Assembly (NCBI GenBank): GCA_002786065.1
Contig: NHNY01000009.1
Span: forward strand, 1-64,000
DNA: 64,000 nt
Direction: 5' to 3'
From: Microcyclospora pomicola
Taxonomy: Eukaryota > Ascomycota > Dothideomycetes > Capnodiales
In this document: one piece after another, positions 40,920-52,453 of the stretch
How the letters are laid out: every line of letters begins with the position of its first letter
How positions within the stretch are numbered: the first letter of the stretch is position 1
Notes under the pieces: model-generated
The model's input: the letters and a program-made list of their open reading frames with translations, nothing else
Database searches by the model: none
What the model was told of the DNA's origin: nothing
Position numbers and translations under genes: made by a program

Positions 40920-42706
40920 ATGTCAGCGCAAGGCATTGTTTCATGCCGAAATGATACAGAGCAAGACAAGATGCGTCAGCGGCGTCCGCATCACAAGTCC
41001 AAGACTGGATGTTATGCGTGCAAGTAAGCAGACATATCTCCCTACCCCTTCAAGTACGCCTTCTAACTATTGATGCAAGAAACCGGCGAGTGAAATGCGA
41101 TGAGGTGTGGCCCGTCTGCAAGCGATGTCAGTACAATCATCGGGTTTGTCGACGCGATCAACCGTCCCAGGATGCGCTATCCGTCACTGGCATTGACAAG
41201 GAGCTGCGGAATCCCATCATTGTCGATGAAGTCTCGCACTATGCCCTGGAATATTTCTACTTTTGCGCTCTCCAAAACCTGGAACGATTCGAGCCGTCTC
41301 CGATCTGGCATCACATCGTCGACCGGATGCAGACGGATATGGCCCTTCAGAACGCTGCTGCGGCTATTGGACGACAACAGCTCGTGTCACATACGGCCAT
41401 GATGGATCCAACCGGGGAAACCACCGAGACTGGCGACGATCAGGCTACGTTACTCTATGTCCGAGCGATCGCGTCCCTGCGACAGTCTATAACGCAGCAC
41501 TCCGAAGCAGACTACACATCCAGCCTGAACCATGTGCTGGCTTCTCTTCTTCTTGTCATATTAGAATCACTTCGAGGCTCTTCTCGTAGTCTCCTCGTAC
41601 ACCTTCATAGCGGTATCCGTATCGTAAGAGAGCTGAATGCGCGGCCGCGGACTCAGTCTCATGACGGAGACAACAACATGACCGGATCCATAACGACACA
41701 GGAATGTACTCGACTGTTGAATCAATATGCGATCAACACTATGGTGTTCAATCCAGCATCCGAGTCAACGCGCGTGACTCAACAGCTGGTCTGGGAAACG
41801 AGCAACCAGAACTCTTCGCACGGCACATATCTGGTCCCGTCGCCATTGGTGGATCGCGGACAGAGAGGCGTTTCATTGGCTGCGCCGCCGGCACTGTCTC
41901 TGGATATGCCTATATACGACTTCCAGCGAGATATCAAGCTAGTCTGCCGTGGCATGACAAGTGACCTACTTCGGCTTATGAGCAAGGCACGCGGGGTCAT
42001 GGAGCCATACGAAGACCCCGAGATCAGGGCAGCGATCGACTCACTACATACGAGGCAACGAGATGCTGAGAATGTCATCACAGCCCGAATCCAGGTAGTG
42101 CTAGAACACCCACCTGCCGATCCCGACCGGTGTTTATCCAACCTAAGATTCGCATTGGCACATTGCATCCTGACCAAAGTATCGTTAAACGCGCACTGGA
42201 CCGGTCTTCAGTCCACTTACGACGAGCAATTACCAGCTTTCCAAAAGATCGTGGCCCTCGAACGATCAGCGCTCAAATTACTGCGCCAAGCAAATGCGAT
42301 ACTAAGCGATCAACCTTCGATCCAGCCAGTTTTCTCTCTTGGCCTCAGTGCCATACCGGTCCTGATGTGCGTCGTCCGACAATGTCGAGATTTCAAGACC
42401 AGAACGGAAGCAATGGCTCTTCTCGACATGTGCCCGAAGCGAGAAGGACTCTGGGAAGCCGAGAAGACTCGGGTGATATGCGAAGCCATCATCGCGTTCG
42501 AGCAGCGCAAGGCTGGCGGCATCGTCCCAGTACCGGAGCATTGTCGTGTACACTTCTATCAACTCTCCGGGTTCATCACTGGTGGCAGCGACAGTGCGAG
42601 TACGTTGAAAGTGGCTATAAAGCCCGATGCTGGGCAGCGTACATTCATCTTCGAGGACATCGCATTGCGGCCATACACCCGCGATCTTGACTTCCGAACA
42701 CCTTGA
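40920..42706 (+). CDS. Zn2Cys6 transcription factor
   Basis: Two exons, 40,920-41,023 and 41,080-42,706. The intron has a GTAAGC donor, CTAAC branch site and GCAAG acceptor and splits the zinc cluster. The product is 576 residues. The six ligands Cys31, 34, 41, 48, 51 and 58 bind two zincs (core GCYACKNRRVKCDEVWPVC), preceded by a basic HHKSKTG run. A fungal-specific regulatory domain of the Fungal_trans_2 type fills the rest. The HHKSKTGC lead is common in the sterol-uptake (Upc2-like) and related subgroups, but targets cannot be inferred. It lies in the looser accessory part of the window, with no adjacent biosynthetic cluster. ATG 40,824 is an alternative start. Confidence 0.9.
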
Positions 42707-44141
42707 CCACTGAAGCAATAGTCTCGTTGTATTATGCTTGGCACCTCTGCACCATGTCTGCATTTGGGCTTGAATCCGACCAAATTGAACGGTCGAAGAA
42801 ATGGGCAAAAGATGAACGACTTCCGTCATCGGAAGGATCTGGGTTCTATTGAGGCGCATGTTACGATAATCATCTCATGACCTGCTAATACCTGTTTGAG
42901 TAGCGGAAGCACGAGGACGCACGCGCGGGCTAGAGATCGACCTGCGCTTGCTCTAGTTAACTGATGTTTGGACTATATACCATTACGATTCGGCGATACC
43001 ATAGCACTATTAATTCCTTCTGTGTCCTATGAATAAAAAAACTTATCCTCGTATGTCATCAACGCATCAAACAGTTGCAGGAGCATGCATAAGCAGCTCA
43101 TGGTCAAGACCGCGCAACGTGTTCGTGGACGCACTACCAGCTGACCTCCCGTGGGTGAGACTTATCCCAAGGCTACCTCAGACTGCTCAAGGCGCGCAGA
43201 CCAGCCTCTAAACATCTATCAATGGTTACAGTTGGCATCTTGATACGTATTGTCGCATCTGGAATCTGGATGATGGTCATATATCCGCATAAGAAACGCA
43301 CAAGAGGCATCGAGCCAGCGACTTCGACGACGACGTCCTATGACGAGCAACACTTCAACTCGAGTCAAAGCAGAGCGTGGCAGACCGTGGGAGTATATGG
43401 TGTATATTATCGTTTCTCTTCTTGCGAGCAATGAGACTAAGATCAATACCGATAAATAACTACGCCAATCACAAGATACCTAAGTAACGACGCTTCAAGC
43501 CCACATGTCGACCATCTCTGCCAACGGCTTTCCCTTATTACTTGAAACCATGAAGCAAGCATGCAATGAAGTAACAGCGAGTGTGACCTCGACCAGGAGC
43601 TGAGCCGGCATATGTCTCTTCTCATCCCAAGAGGCAGCGAACTGATCGATTTTAAACGTTACGGCAGATCTAAGAGAAATAAGATGCATTGAGAATGGTG
43701 GAAATGAGCATCAGCCTAAATCGCATGCATCCTGCTACGTATGAGAACTGTGCAGGGGCACAGATCTTCAGCAATGTAGCCTCTCCGCCACGAATTCAAA
43801 GTCGTGATCTAAGAAGTGGCGTGGCGACGAGAATGCACGACACTTCTTGGCAGACTGCCGACATCGTCGCATGACAAAATGTAGCGGCAACTTCGAGAAG
43901 GCGCAGATTGGAGAAAAGGCGTTGCTTGGGAATGGCGGGACTAGGTTGAGGCCGCGGATGGCATACTCATAGGTGCAGTCATCGTGTTCACTTTGTCAGC
44001 GGACCGAAAAACATCAGGTGTGGGATATTCGAAGCCGAAAACTCGTCAATGAGATCACCAGCTACAGCAGAATCTTTACTGGCATTTGGTATGTCTCTTG
44101 GAAATGCGCGACATGCGCGGGGGTCTCATCCCTGTGGAGTA
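42707..44141. other. Gene-poor stretch (1.4 kb)
   Basis: No frame above about 75 codons and none with family similarity. Composition is normal. No RNA gene seen. Confidence 0.55.
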
Positions 44142-45063
44142 TCAAGTTTCAGAAGCAGTTGTAGTGCGACTCGTGCCGTATCCATACTCCAGAGCGTGTG
44201 TAGTTGACGTCAAGGTTAATGATGTTGTTGAGACGGCTCTCAGGCCGAGGGGAGGGAGCATAACGTCCAATGCATTGTTGATAGCATCGTGTACACCAGA
44301 ATTGGCAGCTATGCTTGTGGGAGCAGCCTCGTTGAGCATACTCTCCACAGCGCTTCTCCATGAGACAGAAGAGCTTCGCGGAGGAGGTATCTTGATTCTT
44401 GGAAACTTTCCCCGCTTTTCACCCGTGAGACCTGCAAGAGAGGTCGTCGGTTGGACGAGTCCTGGATCAGGCTGTGTCCACGGCGCGACTGAAGTGGTGG
44501 GAGCACTGATAGCAGGGCGAGTATCATTGGTACAAAACGAGGGATCCGTTTCGACAGTGAATGCCCGGAAGCCAGGGTGTTTTACACCGAAGGATGCCGC
44601 CGAACAAGTTCCGTTCAGGAAAACGGGGACTGCGCTGTCGGCATGGCAATTGCTGGTTGTGAACAGCCGGACGCAAAAGTAATCACCATAAACGGAGACA
44701 CTGCCCCATCCTGCTAGCTTCGCCCAGTCGTAGTCAGTCCCATTAGACGCACAAGGAGCATCATTCAGCCCTTCTTGGTGGTACTCGTGACAGTCCAAGC
44801 CTTCGATGGGAGGACCATTTATGGATACGCAGTTGACAGCCTCAGTGCCCTCCCAAAGCCTGTATGTAGTGTCGGCTGTGGGATCCTCACACTCAGTGGG
44901 CATGCCCCAACTATAGACTGGAATTACACTGATCAGTATGGGTCCTGATCGGGGAACAGACCAGCGAACCAGGGGGATCGATGATCATAGAGGAATGCTC
45001 ACCTTCCCAAGCGCGAGCCACGGTTCCCAAGGCACCGACACATCCTAGGAGTGTCACTTTCAT
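44142..45063 (-). CDS. Small secreted protein with eight mature cysteines
   Basis: Two exons, 45,063-45,003 and 44,917-44,142. The intron is GTGAGC...TTCCAG and joins ...ARAWE to VYSWGMPTECEDP. The product is 278 residues. Residues 1-18 (MKVTLLGCVGALGTVARA) form a signal peptide. The mature N-terminal half (to about residue 165) has eight cysteines, likely four disulfides. The C-terminal half is Pro/Ser/Thr-rich with no clear GPI signal. I know no family. Secretion, cysteine content and position in a gene-poor block suit a candidate effector or cell-wall protein; this is inference. Without the intron the frame 44,142-44,903 would lack a secretion signal. Confidence 0.7.
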
Positions 45064-46025
45064 TATCGTGTCGTGGCCTTCGAGCGCAGTAGGGTGCTTG
45101 CGAGTCGAATCTGTAGAGATCTGGAAATAGAAGTCCCGGGTAGCGAGCTTCACGAGCTTTATAGTAGATGGCGACTCAAATGCAATTGTCTGACCACGGT
45201 GCATGAGCCTCCTCGCATCCATCGTAAGGAGACACTGCTCGACAATCAGTGGAACAACCCTACACGAGAGAACGGCTGCCAGACTTACGGTCTCCTGACT
45301 GATGTTATGGGCATATTGCATTCATTCAAGGAGCTTTGTCCTCCCATAGCAATTCAGTATCCCGAACTTATCCCAGTTGTCCCGTAGTAATACCACTAGC
45401 ATGGTGATTGTATGAAGTGCAGCGTTCTCGAGAAGCAATTGGTTTGACAAAGCCCTGGCTTTAGAAGAAGCTATTTGCGGGTAATGCGAGGACTAGTCTC
45501 CAGAACCCACATCGATGCACTGGGAATTGCATTCTCTGTATGACAACTAGATAGGAATCGTGGCTGGTAATGCTCTGAGGGGCCAGATCATGCTTTCTCC
45601 CTGACATTAGACCCAAGATGTTGCGGGACACGCCATTGTTAGCCTCCCACCACTGATGTTGTGCTTCGATACTGAACAATGCAAGGGATCTGCACAAGTG
45701 TTGATGCGTCTCCGCTTGTCGGTCCCTGTTTGAGATGCTTGCAGACAGCCGTTCGGCCAAGGCGCCCATCTGCGTCAAGTAGATATGACTGCTAATATCA
45801 TGTACTTACAAGAGGAGAGACGACCCGCGGTCGATGAAAGAATTCGCCAACAATTCTATCCGGACATCATGGGCAAGGGCAGTCAGTGTAGACTGTAGGA
45901 CCTTCGTTGCGGTATTGATGATGGCTGACATCTGCATGAAATGTGGCATCGGGGATGGTCGGATCATGTTACACAGCTTGAAGTTACTCCAGCCCATGAT
46001 TGATTTACTTGTGATACATACTGCC
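45064..46025. other. Intergenic region with unexplained open frame
   Basis: Contains the secreted-protein promoter and the RAD18 3' side. A minus-strand frame, 45,806-46,204, overlaps the RAD18 tail in another frame. Its end reads like coding sequence, and RAD18 has a possible GTAAGG donor just before its stop, so part of this stretch could be a further RAD18 exon. Not supported enough to call. Confidence 0.4.
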
Positions 46026-47525
46026 TTACGTATCTCCAACATTCGCGAATGCCTGTGATGGTACGTCGAACATCGGTAAGCGCTTAGCCGTGACGTCGTG
46101 AACAAGGTGCGCCGGTAGCTGGCATGCCGTACCCGTGTTCTCATTACTAGAGTGCTCGTCTTGAGTCGACGTCCGACGGAGACGACTAGGACTTTGTTCA
46201 TCATGGGAGCTTACATGGCCAACTTGACCATCTCCACGGTCACCCTGTGCATGGCAGCCGGTTTGGTCTATGTCTGCTGCTTGATGCTGCTCATGAAGAG
46301 ATGGCGCAATGTCCCGGGAGGCATTCGCAGCTTCGACTTTCTGACGTATGGAAGCCAAGGCCTCATCGTTTCCCTCATAAGGTTGTACGATGCTATCTTG
46401 AACAGCATCATTGTTCTGTGTCTTGCTATTAGAACCCACGGGCTCACCCGGTGTAGAGCTTTCGACTGGCTCTTTCGCGTCCGATTCAGGTGCTGACCCT
46501 GCGTCTCGACTCGATTTATGTCGTTTCGCATCAGCAATGAGCCTACTGAACTCCTCGTTATGCTTATTTGCCCAACCAGCCCCATCGAATTCCTTCTTCA
46601 TCAGGTGGTTCGTGACCTGAGGCGCATTGCCGCCTTGTGTGCGTTCCCACGCCTTGAGATCGGCAAGCAAATCTCGCTTTGGTCTTGGGTGGCTTGAATC
46701 ACAATTCGCGTTCCAAATGTTAACCCACTCTTTATGCCTTCGCTCCATTAATGCTTTACTACCCCAGCCCGGAACACCTAGTTCATCCATCTTCTTTCGA
46801 AGCGCCAGTTCTTTTACGAGTGTATAGTTGAGCTGTGATATCCGCTCCTGTCGTGCAGGGCTTTGTGGGGTTGACCTGCCGCCGCTGGTGAGCGGCGGGT
46901 TTGACTTGGCCCGGTTGGCCTGCTTTCTTTCGTCTTCGCAACGATCCAGATGTGGCTCCACCAGTTCGACCTTCATCCGCTTCCCACAACCTAACGGGCA
47001 CTCCACCTTGCCATCATCTACCGACACTTCGGGCTCGAAGTCTGCATCCTCGTCTGTGTCGTCAACTTCAGCGATTGATTCCTGCGAGGCAGCTATCTTG
47101 CGGCTCTTGCTGCGTGTAGTCCTGCCATCCCTCTCTGCCGTGGCCAGACTGTCCCCGTCTAGCACCCCCCTCTTCCGCTTCCCTGGTCGTCCGTTGCCTG
47201 TCTGCGCTGATTCTTGCTCTTTCCTCGCCACTTCAAGCGCACTTGGCCGAGCTTCGACGAACATGGTCACAATCTCTTGTAATGCCCAGTTGTTTCGTAG
47301 TTTGCTGGCTTGATCGGGCGCTCGACATGCCGGACATTTTCCGTCGGCAGAAAGAGAGGTACGAATACATCTCGAGCAGAAGGTATGCGAGCACGACGTG
47401 ATCATCGGCGTGTCGAGGAACTCCTTGCAGACCTGGCAGTGAAGCGCATTCTCCAGTGGCGCAAATGCTTTCAGAGGCGTGTTCAACCAATCAGTTGAGT
47501 CTGCAATCTCGAATGGATTGTTCAT
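46026..47525 (-). CDS. RAD18: Postreplication repair E3 ubiquitin ligase Rad18
   Basis: Single-exon model of 499 residues. The C3HC4 RING finger uses Cys30, 33, 45, His47, Cys50, 53, 64 and 67. A UBZ4-type finger follows at about 175-196 (CPLGCGKRM...HLDRC), then a SAP DNA-binding domain with TLVKELALRKKMDELGVPG at about 233-251. This order is diagnostic for Rad18, which with Rad6 mono-ubiquitinates PCNA at stalled forks. The C-terminal third is polar and poorly conserved. A GTAAGG near the stop may be a splice donor, so the last residues are uncertain. Confidence 0.93.
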   Translation of the reverse strand: MNNPFEIADSTDWLNTPLKAFAPLENALHCQVCKEFLDTPMITSCSHTFCSRCIRTSLSADGKCPACRAPDQASKLRNNWALQEIVTMFVEARPSALEVARKEQESAQTGNGRPGKRKRGVLDGDSLATAERDGRTTRSKSRKIAASQESIAEVDDTDEDADFEPEVSVDDGKVECPLGCGKRMKVELVEPHLDRCEDERKQANRAKSNPPLTSGGRSTPQSPARQERISQLNYTLVKELALRKKMDELGVPGWGSKALMERRHKEWVNIWNANCDSSHPRPKRDLLADLKAWERTQGGNAPQVTNHLMKKEFDGAGWANKHNEEFSRLIADAKRHKSSRDAGSAPESDAKEPVESSTPGEPVGSNSKTQNNDAVQDSIVQPYEGNDEALASIRQKVEAANASRDIAPSLHEQHQAADIDQTGCHAQGDRGDGQVGHVSSHDEQSPSRLRRTSTQDEHSSNENTGTACQLPAHLVHDVTAKRLPMFDVPSQAFANVGDT

Positions 47526-49397
47526 AGCGGTGGACTCATCAAGAAGAGTCGAGATACAAGTAGGACGCAGGATGATTGTCGTTGGTGAGGGTGATTGCTA
47601 TGATATTATGATTGCAGACGATGCAGCACATGCTTGGTGGTCCAACGCGAAACGCGAAGCAGAATGACGCGTGTGGAGCCAGAGCACTTTAATTTTAGGT
47701 AGATGCCCTACGGCAAATTCACTTAACACATAACGCGACGCACAGTTTGGTGAAGTCACAACGACACTGATAATTTCCTAACAGTTCTTCGAGTTATCTT
47801 ATGAATTACATTGACAATGATTCAATCCTTGCAATCGAATACAGTCACTCCGCGCAATCTTGCAGACATGAGATGAAGGCTATAGAGCTAGCTTTTTCGC
47901 ATAGGACGTCTGTGTTGTTGCATGATATGCTCAATCTCCCATACTGTTTTAGACCATCCACCTCGTCTGCCTGTTACCGCAGATCAGACATTGAGAAAGC
48001 AGGGTCACTTCAATAAGCCTGGTCGATTGTGGCGTGAGAAGCAAGTTGCGCAGATCAGACTCAAGATTTCGGAAGAGCTTGTGGCAATCGTCCCAGACAG
48101 CGAACGAGCACATGCGCACTTGTAACGCCGATGGTCGGTCCAGCGATCAGTCTCGTATCCACCTCTAGTTGACGTGAGCCAAAAGCTGGACGGACTTCGG
48201 TCACACTGTATCGGGCTGCGTCATATATCCTGCACCGAGGCATGGCTGCGAAGTTATTGTAAAGAACAAGCTCTGCCTATTTCACGCAAATCAACGCCTT
48301 TCTGGGCTGCTTTTCTGTGGCGCAGGAGGCGAGCAGCGCTGGTTCTTCCCAAGCTCGCTATCTTTCATGTATCAAACACGAGTCTTGAGCAGCACCTATA
48401 TCTTAGTCGTCCTGATTGCGAGCCTGGAATGGTGAGGAACTTGCTTATGCTCGACCGCACAAGCATCGCAAGATCACAACTTGGTCGCACTCTCGTTTCG
48501 CGGCTTGCCATTTCCGAAGACATAACCAGTGGCCACTGGACTGAAGCCATGATTCGACGGAAGTGTGAATGGCTGCCTTCGCCACGATTCGGAGAAAAAG
48601 ACCGGGTGCATATGAGCAGGGTTGTAGGTCACCGGCTTTGGCACAGCCATCGCTACAGGCGTAAGAGGTAGCGTCCTGTTTGGAGGCATGGCCTCTATCT
48701 GACTCTGTGGCTTCGACACAGATGTCCGAGTCAGCAAGCTTCGTCTCTGCTGCTGATCTGCAGGATTGGCATGTGGTTGCTGCTGCGCCTGGTCAGCGTT
48801 AATGCCATGGTTTGCTTTCATTTGGTATCGTGGCATACCAAGGTCGGCCTGGACGGTTGAAGAGCTGGGAACATCCTTTCTCAATATGTGGGTGACGGTG
48901 AGATGCGAAGTTGGAAGTTGTCGTACATGGCATCCGGCACATGCTCCTACATACCGTAGCTCATGCACATGCCCTACCATCTAGATATGTGCCTCGGGCC
49001 AAAATCGCTCTTTGGTGACGTCCAACTTGCGGAGCCGCAAGATTCGCGCGAGTCGTGCAAGCCAAGATATGATCTTTTCTGACTCGTGCTCACCACTGCG
49101 CCTACACTCGCAGGATTGTGAACCCATCCAAAAGCTCTCTGCTCCAGCCACGGAACGGGTACATGTCAGGGGGCAAGGTGTCTTTCCTGCTTCGTTCGCT
49201 CTGGGAGGTGTTCGACAAGCATGTGAAAAGGCGACTTGCGCAGGACCCTACACATGGTGCATGCAGAGGGCAAAACTGATCATTGCAATCTTGATCTCCA
49301 AAGCTGAAAGCGTCAATATAGGTGTATCATGTACGCAAGGGCGATGGAACTGTTGACTATTGCGTCCATCTTGAACCAAGAAGGTCAGCATTTGCAT
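47526..49397. other. Gene-poor stretch (1.9 kb)
   Basis: Upstream of RAD18. Two opposing frames overlap near 48,474-48,671: minus 48,474-48,980 (168 codons, Gln/Pro-rich) and plus 48,174-48,671 (165 codons). Neither has a recognisable family, and at most one can be real. The minus frame looks slightly more protein-like because of its low-complexity Gln run. I do not call either as a gene. Confidence 0.4.
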
Positions 49398-50926
49398 CTA
49401 TACACCAACTACATAGTAGTTGAAATTGCAGAAGCCAGCAACGGGACCTAGCACAACATCCACCGCACTCGCTGCGCTCGCAACGACGCTTCCTGTACAG
49501 TCCAACACCTCCACCAGCTGCGATCCTTCCTGCATACCTCCGATCGAATTGTAGTTCAACCCCGCCACGGCAGCATCAGTCGACACGACTGTACCGTTGG
49601 TCGACACGCGGATGCTATATCCCTCGCTTCCTTGCGGAAGGACAAATGCGTAGTTCACAGCATCGATGGCACCGCTTGCGTTTTGAGGCAGGTCGCCCGG
49701 GCATGACTTGAGCACCCCTCGATACCACATGGCACCGGTCACTGTCTCCCCACTGTACGGGACCATGCGATCGGCAGTCACACCGCTCTTGAACGCGTCT
49801 ATGAAGGACGATACTAGATGCTGCCACCCGGCGTGGGTATAGCTGTCGGAGTTGCCGTACGCAAGCTCGTCGGCGCTGGCTCCCTCGGGCCAGATGTTTC
49901 CGATGTAGTGACTTTCGCCGGCATCGTTCTGGGGAAAGTCAGTTCAGCTTCGAGGAGCCGTGGCGGTGCAACTAACCCATGTCTGCACCTCCGTAAAGTC
50001 AGGCTGCAGGGACAGAATCTGTGTCATACGCTCTGGGAGATTGACCTCGCCAATACGATAGTAGTCGCCTCCGCAGCAATGTTTGTACTGGAGTGAAGAC
50101 AGTCCTGTGTCTCGAGGTCAGCAACAGTGATTGTTCGTGGGGCGGGCACTACAGACCGATCATATAAGCCTTACCAGCCATGTCAGCAGCCTCCATAACA
50201 CCTTGGTCCACTACATCGCTGGTATTGACTGGAACATCGGACGCTGATGGCCACGCGGTTTCCCAGCTGAAGACACCGTTGAGTGCATCACTCCATTCGT
50301 CGAAGAACTCCGTGGTATTGCCATAGTAGTTGGGGTCAGCATCCAGGTCCGGCATGATATATCCGCTAGTCGTGGACTTGACGTTCGCCCAGCCGTCCGG
50401 GCCCAATGCCACGCCTCCATACGATGAAATCAAATTCTTTCCCTCCAGCTGGTAATAATTCGCATGGCTTGAGAAGTTGTTATACAGCGCCATGTGTGCA
50501 TCAATGTCGCCATAGGCAATCAGGTCGAAGCTGAAGAAAAGCCCGAAGGATGTCCCGGCTGCAGCATCGAAGAGCTGACTGATGGTGCTTGAAGCATACG
50601 CCTGAGTTGGGTCCCCAACGTTGAGAGCGAAAGCGTCGAAGCCCAGGGCGATGGCTTGGTTGATATCGGTGGCAGCATGGTCCGTCGAAGCGTCGACAGT
50701 TCCAACCTGGGACATCTACATCAGCATGGAAGCGAGATTGACAGGCAAAATCCCTACCACTGTTGTAAGGAGTACAGCTGTCAGCATCTGATTGGGAATT
50801 GCCCAATTCGAGAAAGGCATGCGTACGATAATGAGCAAACACCGCCTTTGCTGCTGCATTGCTAGCGTTCAAGACCGCCGCGAGGGCCAGTGGAGCGATC
50901 ATAACAAGTGAGCTCGTGGACTTCAT
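49398..50926 (-). CDS. Secreted GH71 alpha-1,3-glucanase (mutanase type)
   Basis: My model has five exons: 50,926-50,827, a 2-nt exon 50,759-50,758, 50,706-50,157, 50,104-49,977 and 49,928-49,398. They total 1,311 nt and 436 residues. A signal peptide (MKSTSSLVMIAPLALAAVLNA) leads into the GH71 start KAVFAHYLVGTVD, followed by DINQAIALGFDAFALNVGDP, FGLFFSFDL, KNLISSYGG, SWETAWP, CCGGDYYRIGEVNL, VQTWNDAGESHYIG and a beta-rich C-terminal domain. GH71 enzymes cleave alpha-1,3-glucan in fungal cell walls. The microexon is needed to join the signal-peptide exon to the catalytic exon in frame; both flanking introns have good donor, branch and acceptor sites. The donor after AYMIG is GTCTGT, a weak one. 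The upstream in-frame ATG at 50,947 is an alternative start. Confidence 0.85.
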
Positions 50927-52453
50927 GATGCCAATCTTCGAAAGCACTTTGATATTGAAAATATGAGGTGTCGAGAGGAGTAGAAAGATGATCAGCGAAT
51001 TTCGAGATCACACCTGGGACCTTCGAATTATATTCTGAAGACATTCCCACAGAACACAGAGTCGCGAAGGTCAGATCAAAGGGCACTGTCAAGCCGATCT
51101 ACACAACGCCAAACATGCCACTGAAGGCCTACGTCAATAATAGCCAGCGTGAGGCTGAACTCGCCTACTTAGCACGCAGACATGCGAAAAATAGACATTG
51201 CAACTTATGATTCCAAACTGCGAGCGCTGTCGATCTTGACTCTGGCCGGCCGCGTAACGGTATGCCACCGGTTTCACGGTGGTCGCAATGGTGCAACTAT
51301 CGCATTGAGGACTGGAATCGATGTGCAGCTACGTTACAACAGGCTTATTTTGGAAGGAGCACGTCCGCTTGTGTTGGATTCGTGTACGCTGAGTCGCCGA
51401 CAGAGGTGTGTGCTGGAACATTCGTGCTCGGGCCTAAAAGCCATGAATTTGGAATCATTCAAGATCCGTGCCATTCGAGATACTTAGGGTTTGGCTTTAT
51501 GCTGTTCGCACAAGCAACGCGAGCCCAAGCGGTTGTCGTGTGGACTAGTTCTAAACTCTATTGAGGAGTAGAGGGTTCCTCCCGGAAGCTAATGTACGGA
51601 AACAGCTCTCAGTCTTCACGACATCTCAGCTTTCATTCGCAGACGGCTTTCTAGTACGGAGATCTTCAGTCCCGTTTTCTGAAACATGAGCTTATCAACA
51701 CCGCTCGCTTGAGTATGTAAGCCACCTGCAGTAAAGCCTATATTGCTCACCAACTCTCGTCTCCCTCAGCTCGGACTCTACGCCTTTGGCGAGGCTCTAC
51801 GGGTAAGACAGCCGTGCTATGTTACATTCTTGGTATCAGGTACCACGTCCAGAAGGCGGGCATTCATCTCTCGATCTTGCTACCAAGTCTTCGGGCGAGG
51901 TACCCATGCGGACGCTGTTGGAGCTTGTGTTCTTCGTCTCCTGCAATCGTCGATTGGTCCACGCCTGGGTAAGCATGGTTGCATTACATTGCAGAAGTGT
52001 TCACTGCAGCAATCTTCCAACGTTGTGCAGACTGGGCCACGGGGGACCATTCGAACGACAGAGAAAGGACGCTAGACACGCAGGGATTCCATGTACTAGT
52101 AGGGGGAAGTGGACAGACCTGACAGAATGGGCCAAGGACTCAGCTGTTACTGCTGGGTGCTTCGGTCAGCAAGAATTGAAAGACGAGAATGTTCAAGCTT
52201 TGAAGATCGTTGATCATCGCATTCGGTTGGTCCTCGCTTTATATATAGAATGTCCAACTTGACAAGGGACAAGATTTGTCACTGACCGATCCTCTGTTGG
52301 CTTGCCTATGTGTCGTGTACTGCGGGCTATATGTATATTGGTGTTCGCTATACTCAAAGAGATCTTGTCACAATCTTTACAACCTGGATAAACACCACAG
52401 GTCCTGCATACACCTTCGCCTGCTAGAACCCCACTCGTATCCACGACGCAATC
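50927..52453. other. Gene-poor stretch (1.5 kb)
   Basis: Contains the GH71 promoter and the upstream side of the Mid2-like gene. Frames up to 147 codons (plus 51,819-52,262) lack any recognisable family. At 52,308 an ATG opens a short hydrophobic stretch (MCRVLRAICILVFAIL) that could be a signal-peptide exon for the next gene, but no clear donor is seen. Confidence 0.45.

Noticed and set aside
44086-44682. 198-codon plus-strand frame
   Set aside because: It is the antisense shadow of the secreted-protein exon, whose splice and signal peptide support the minus strand.
48174-48980. Opposing 165- and 168-codon frames as genes
   Set aside because: They overlap on opposite strands, lack family similarity, and could both arise by chance at this base composition.
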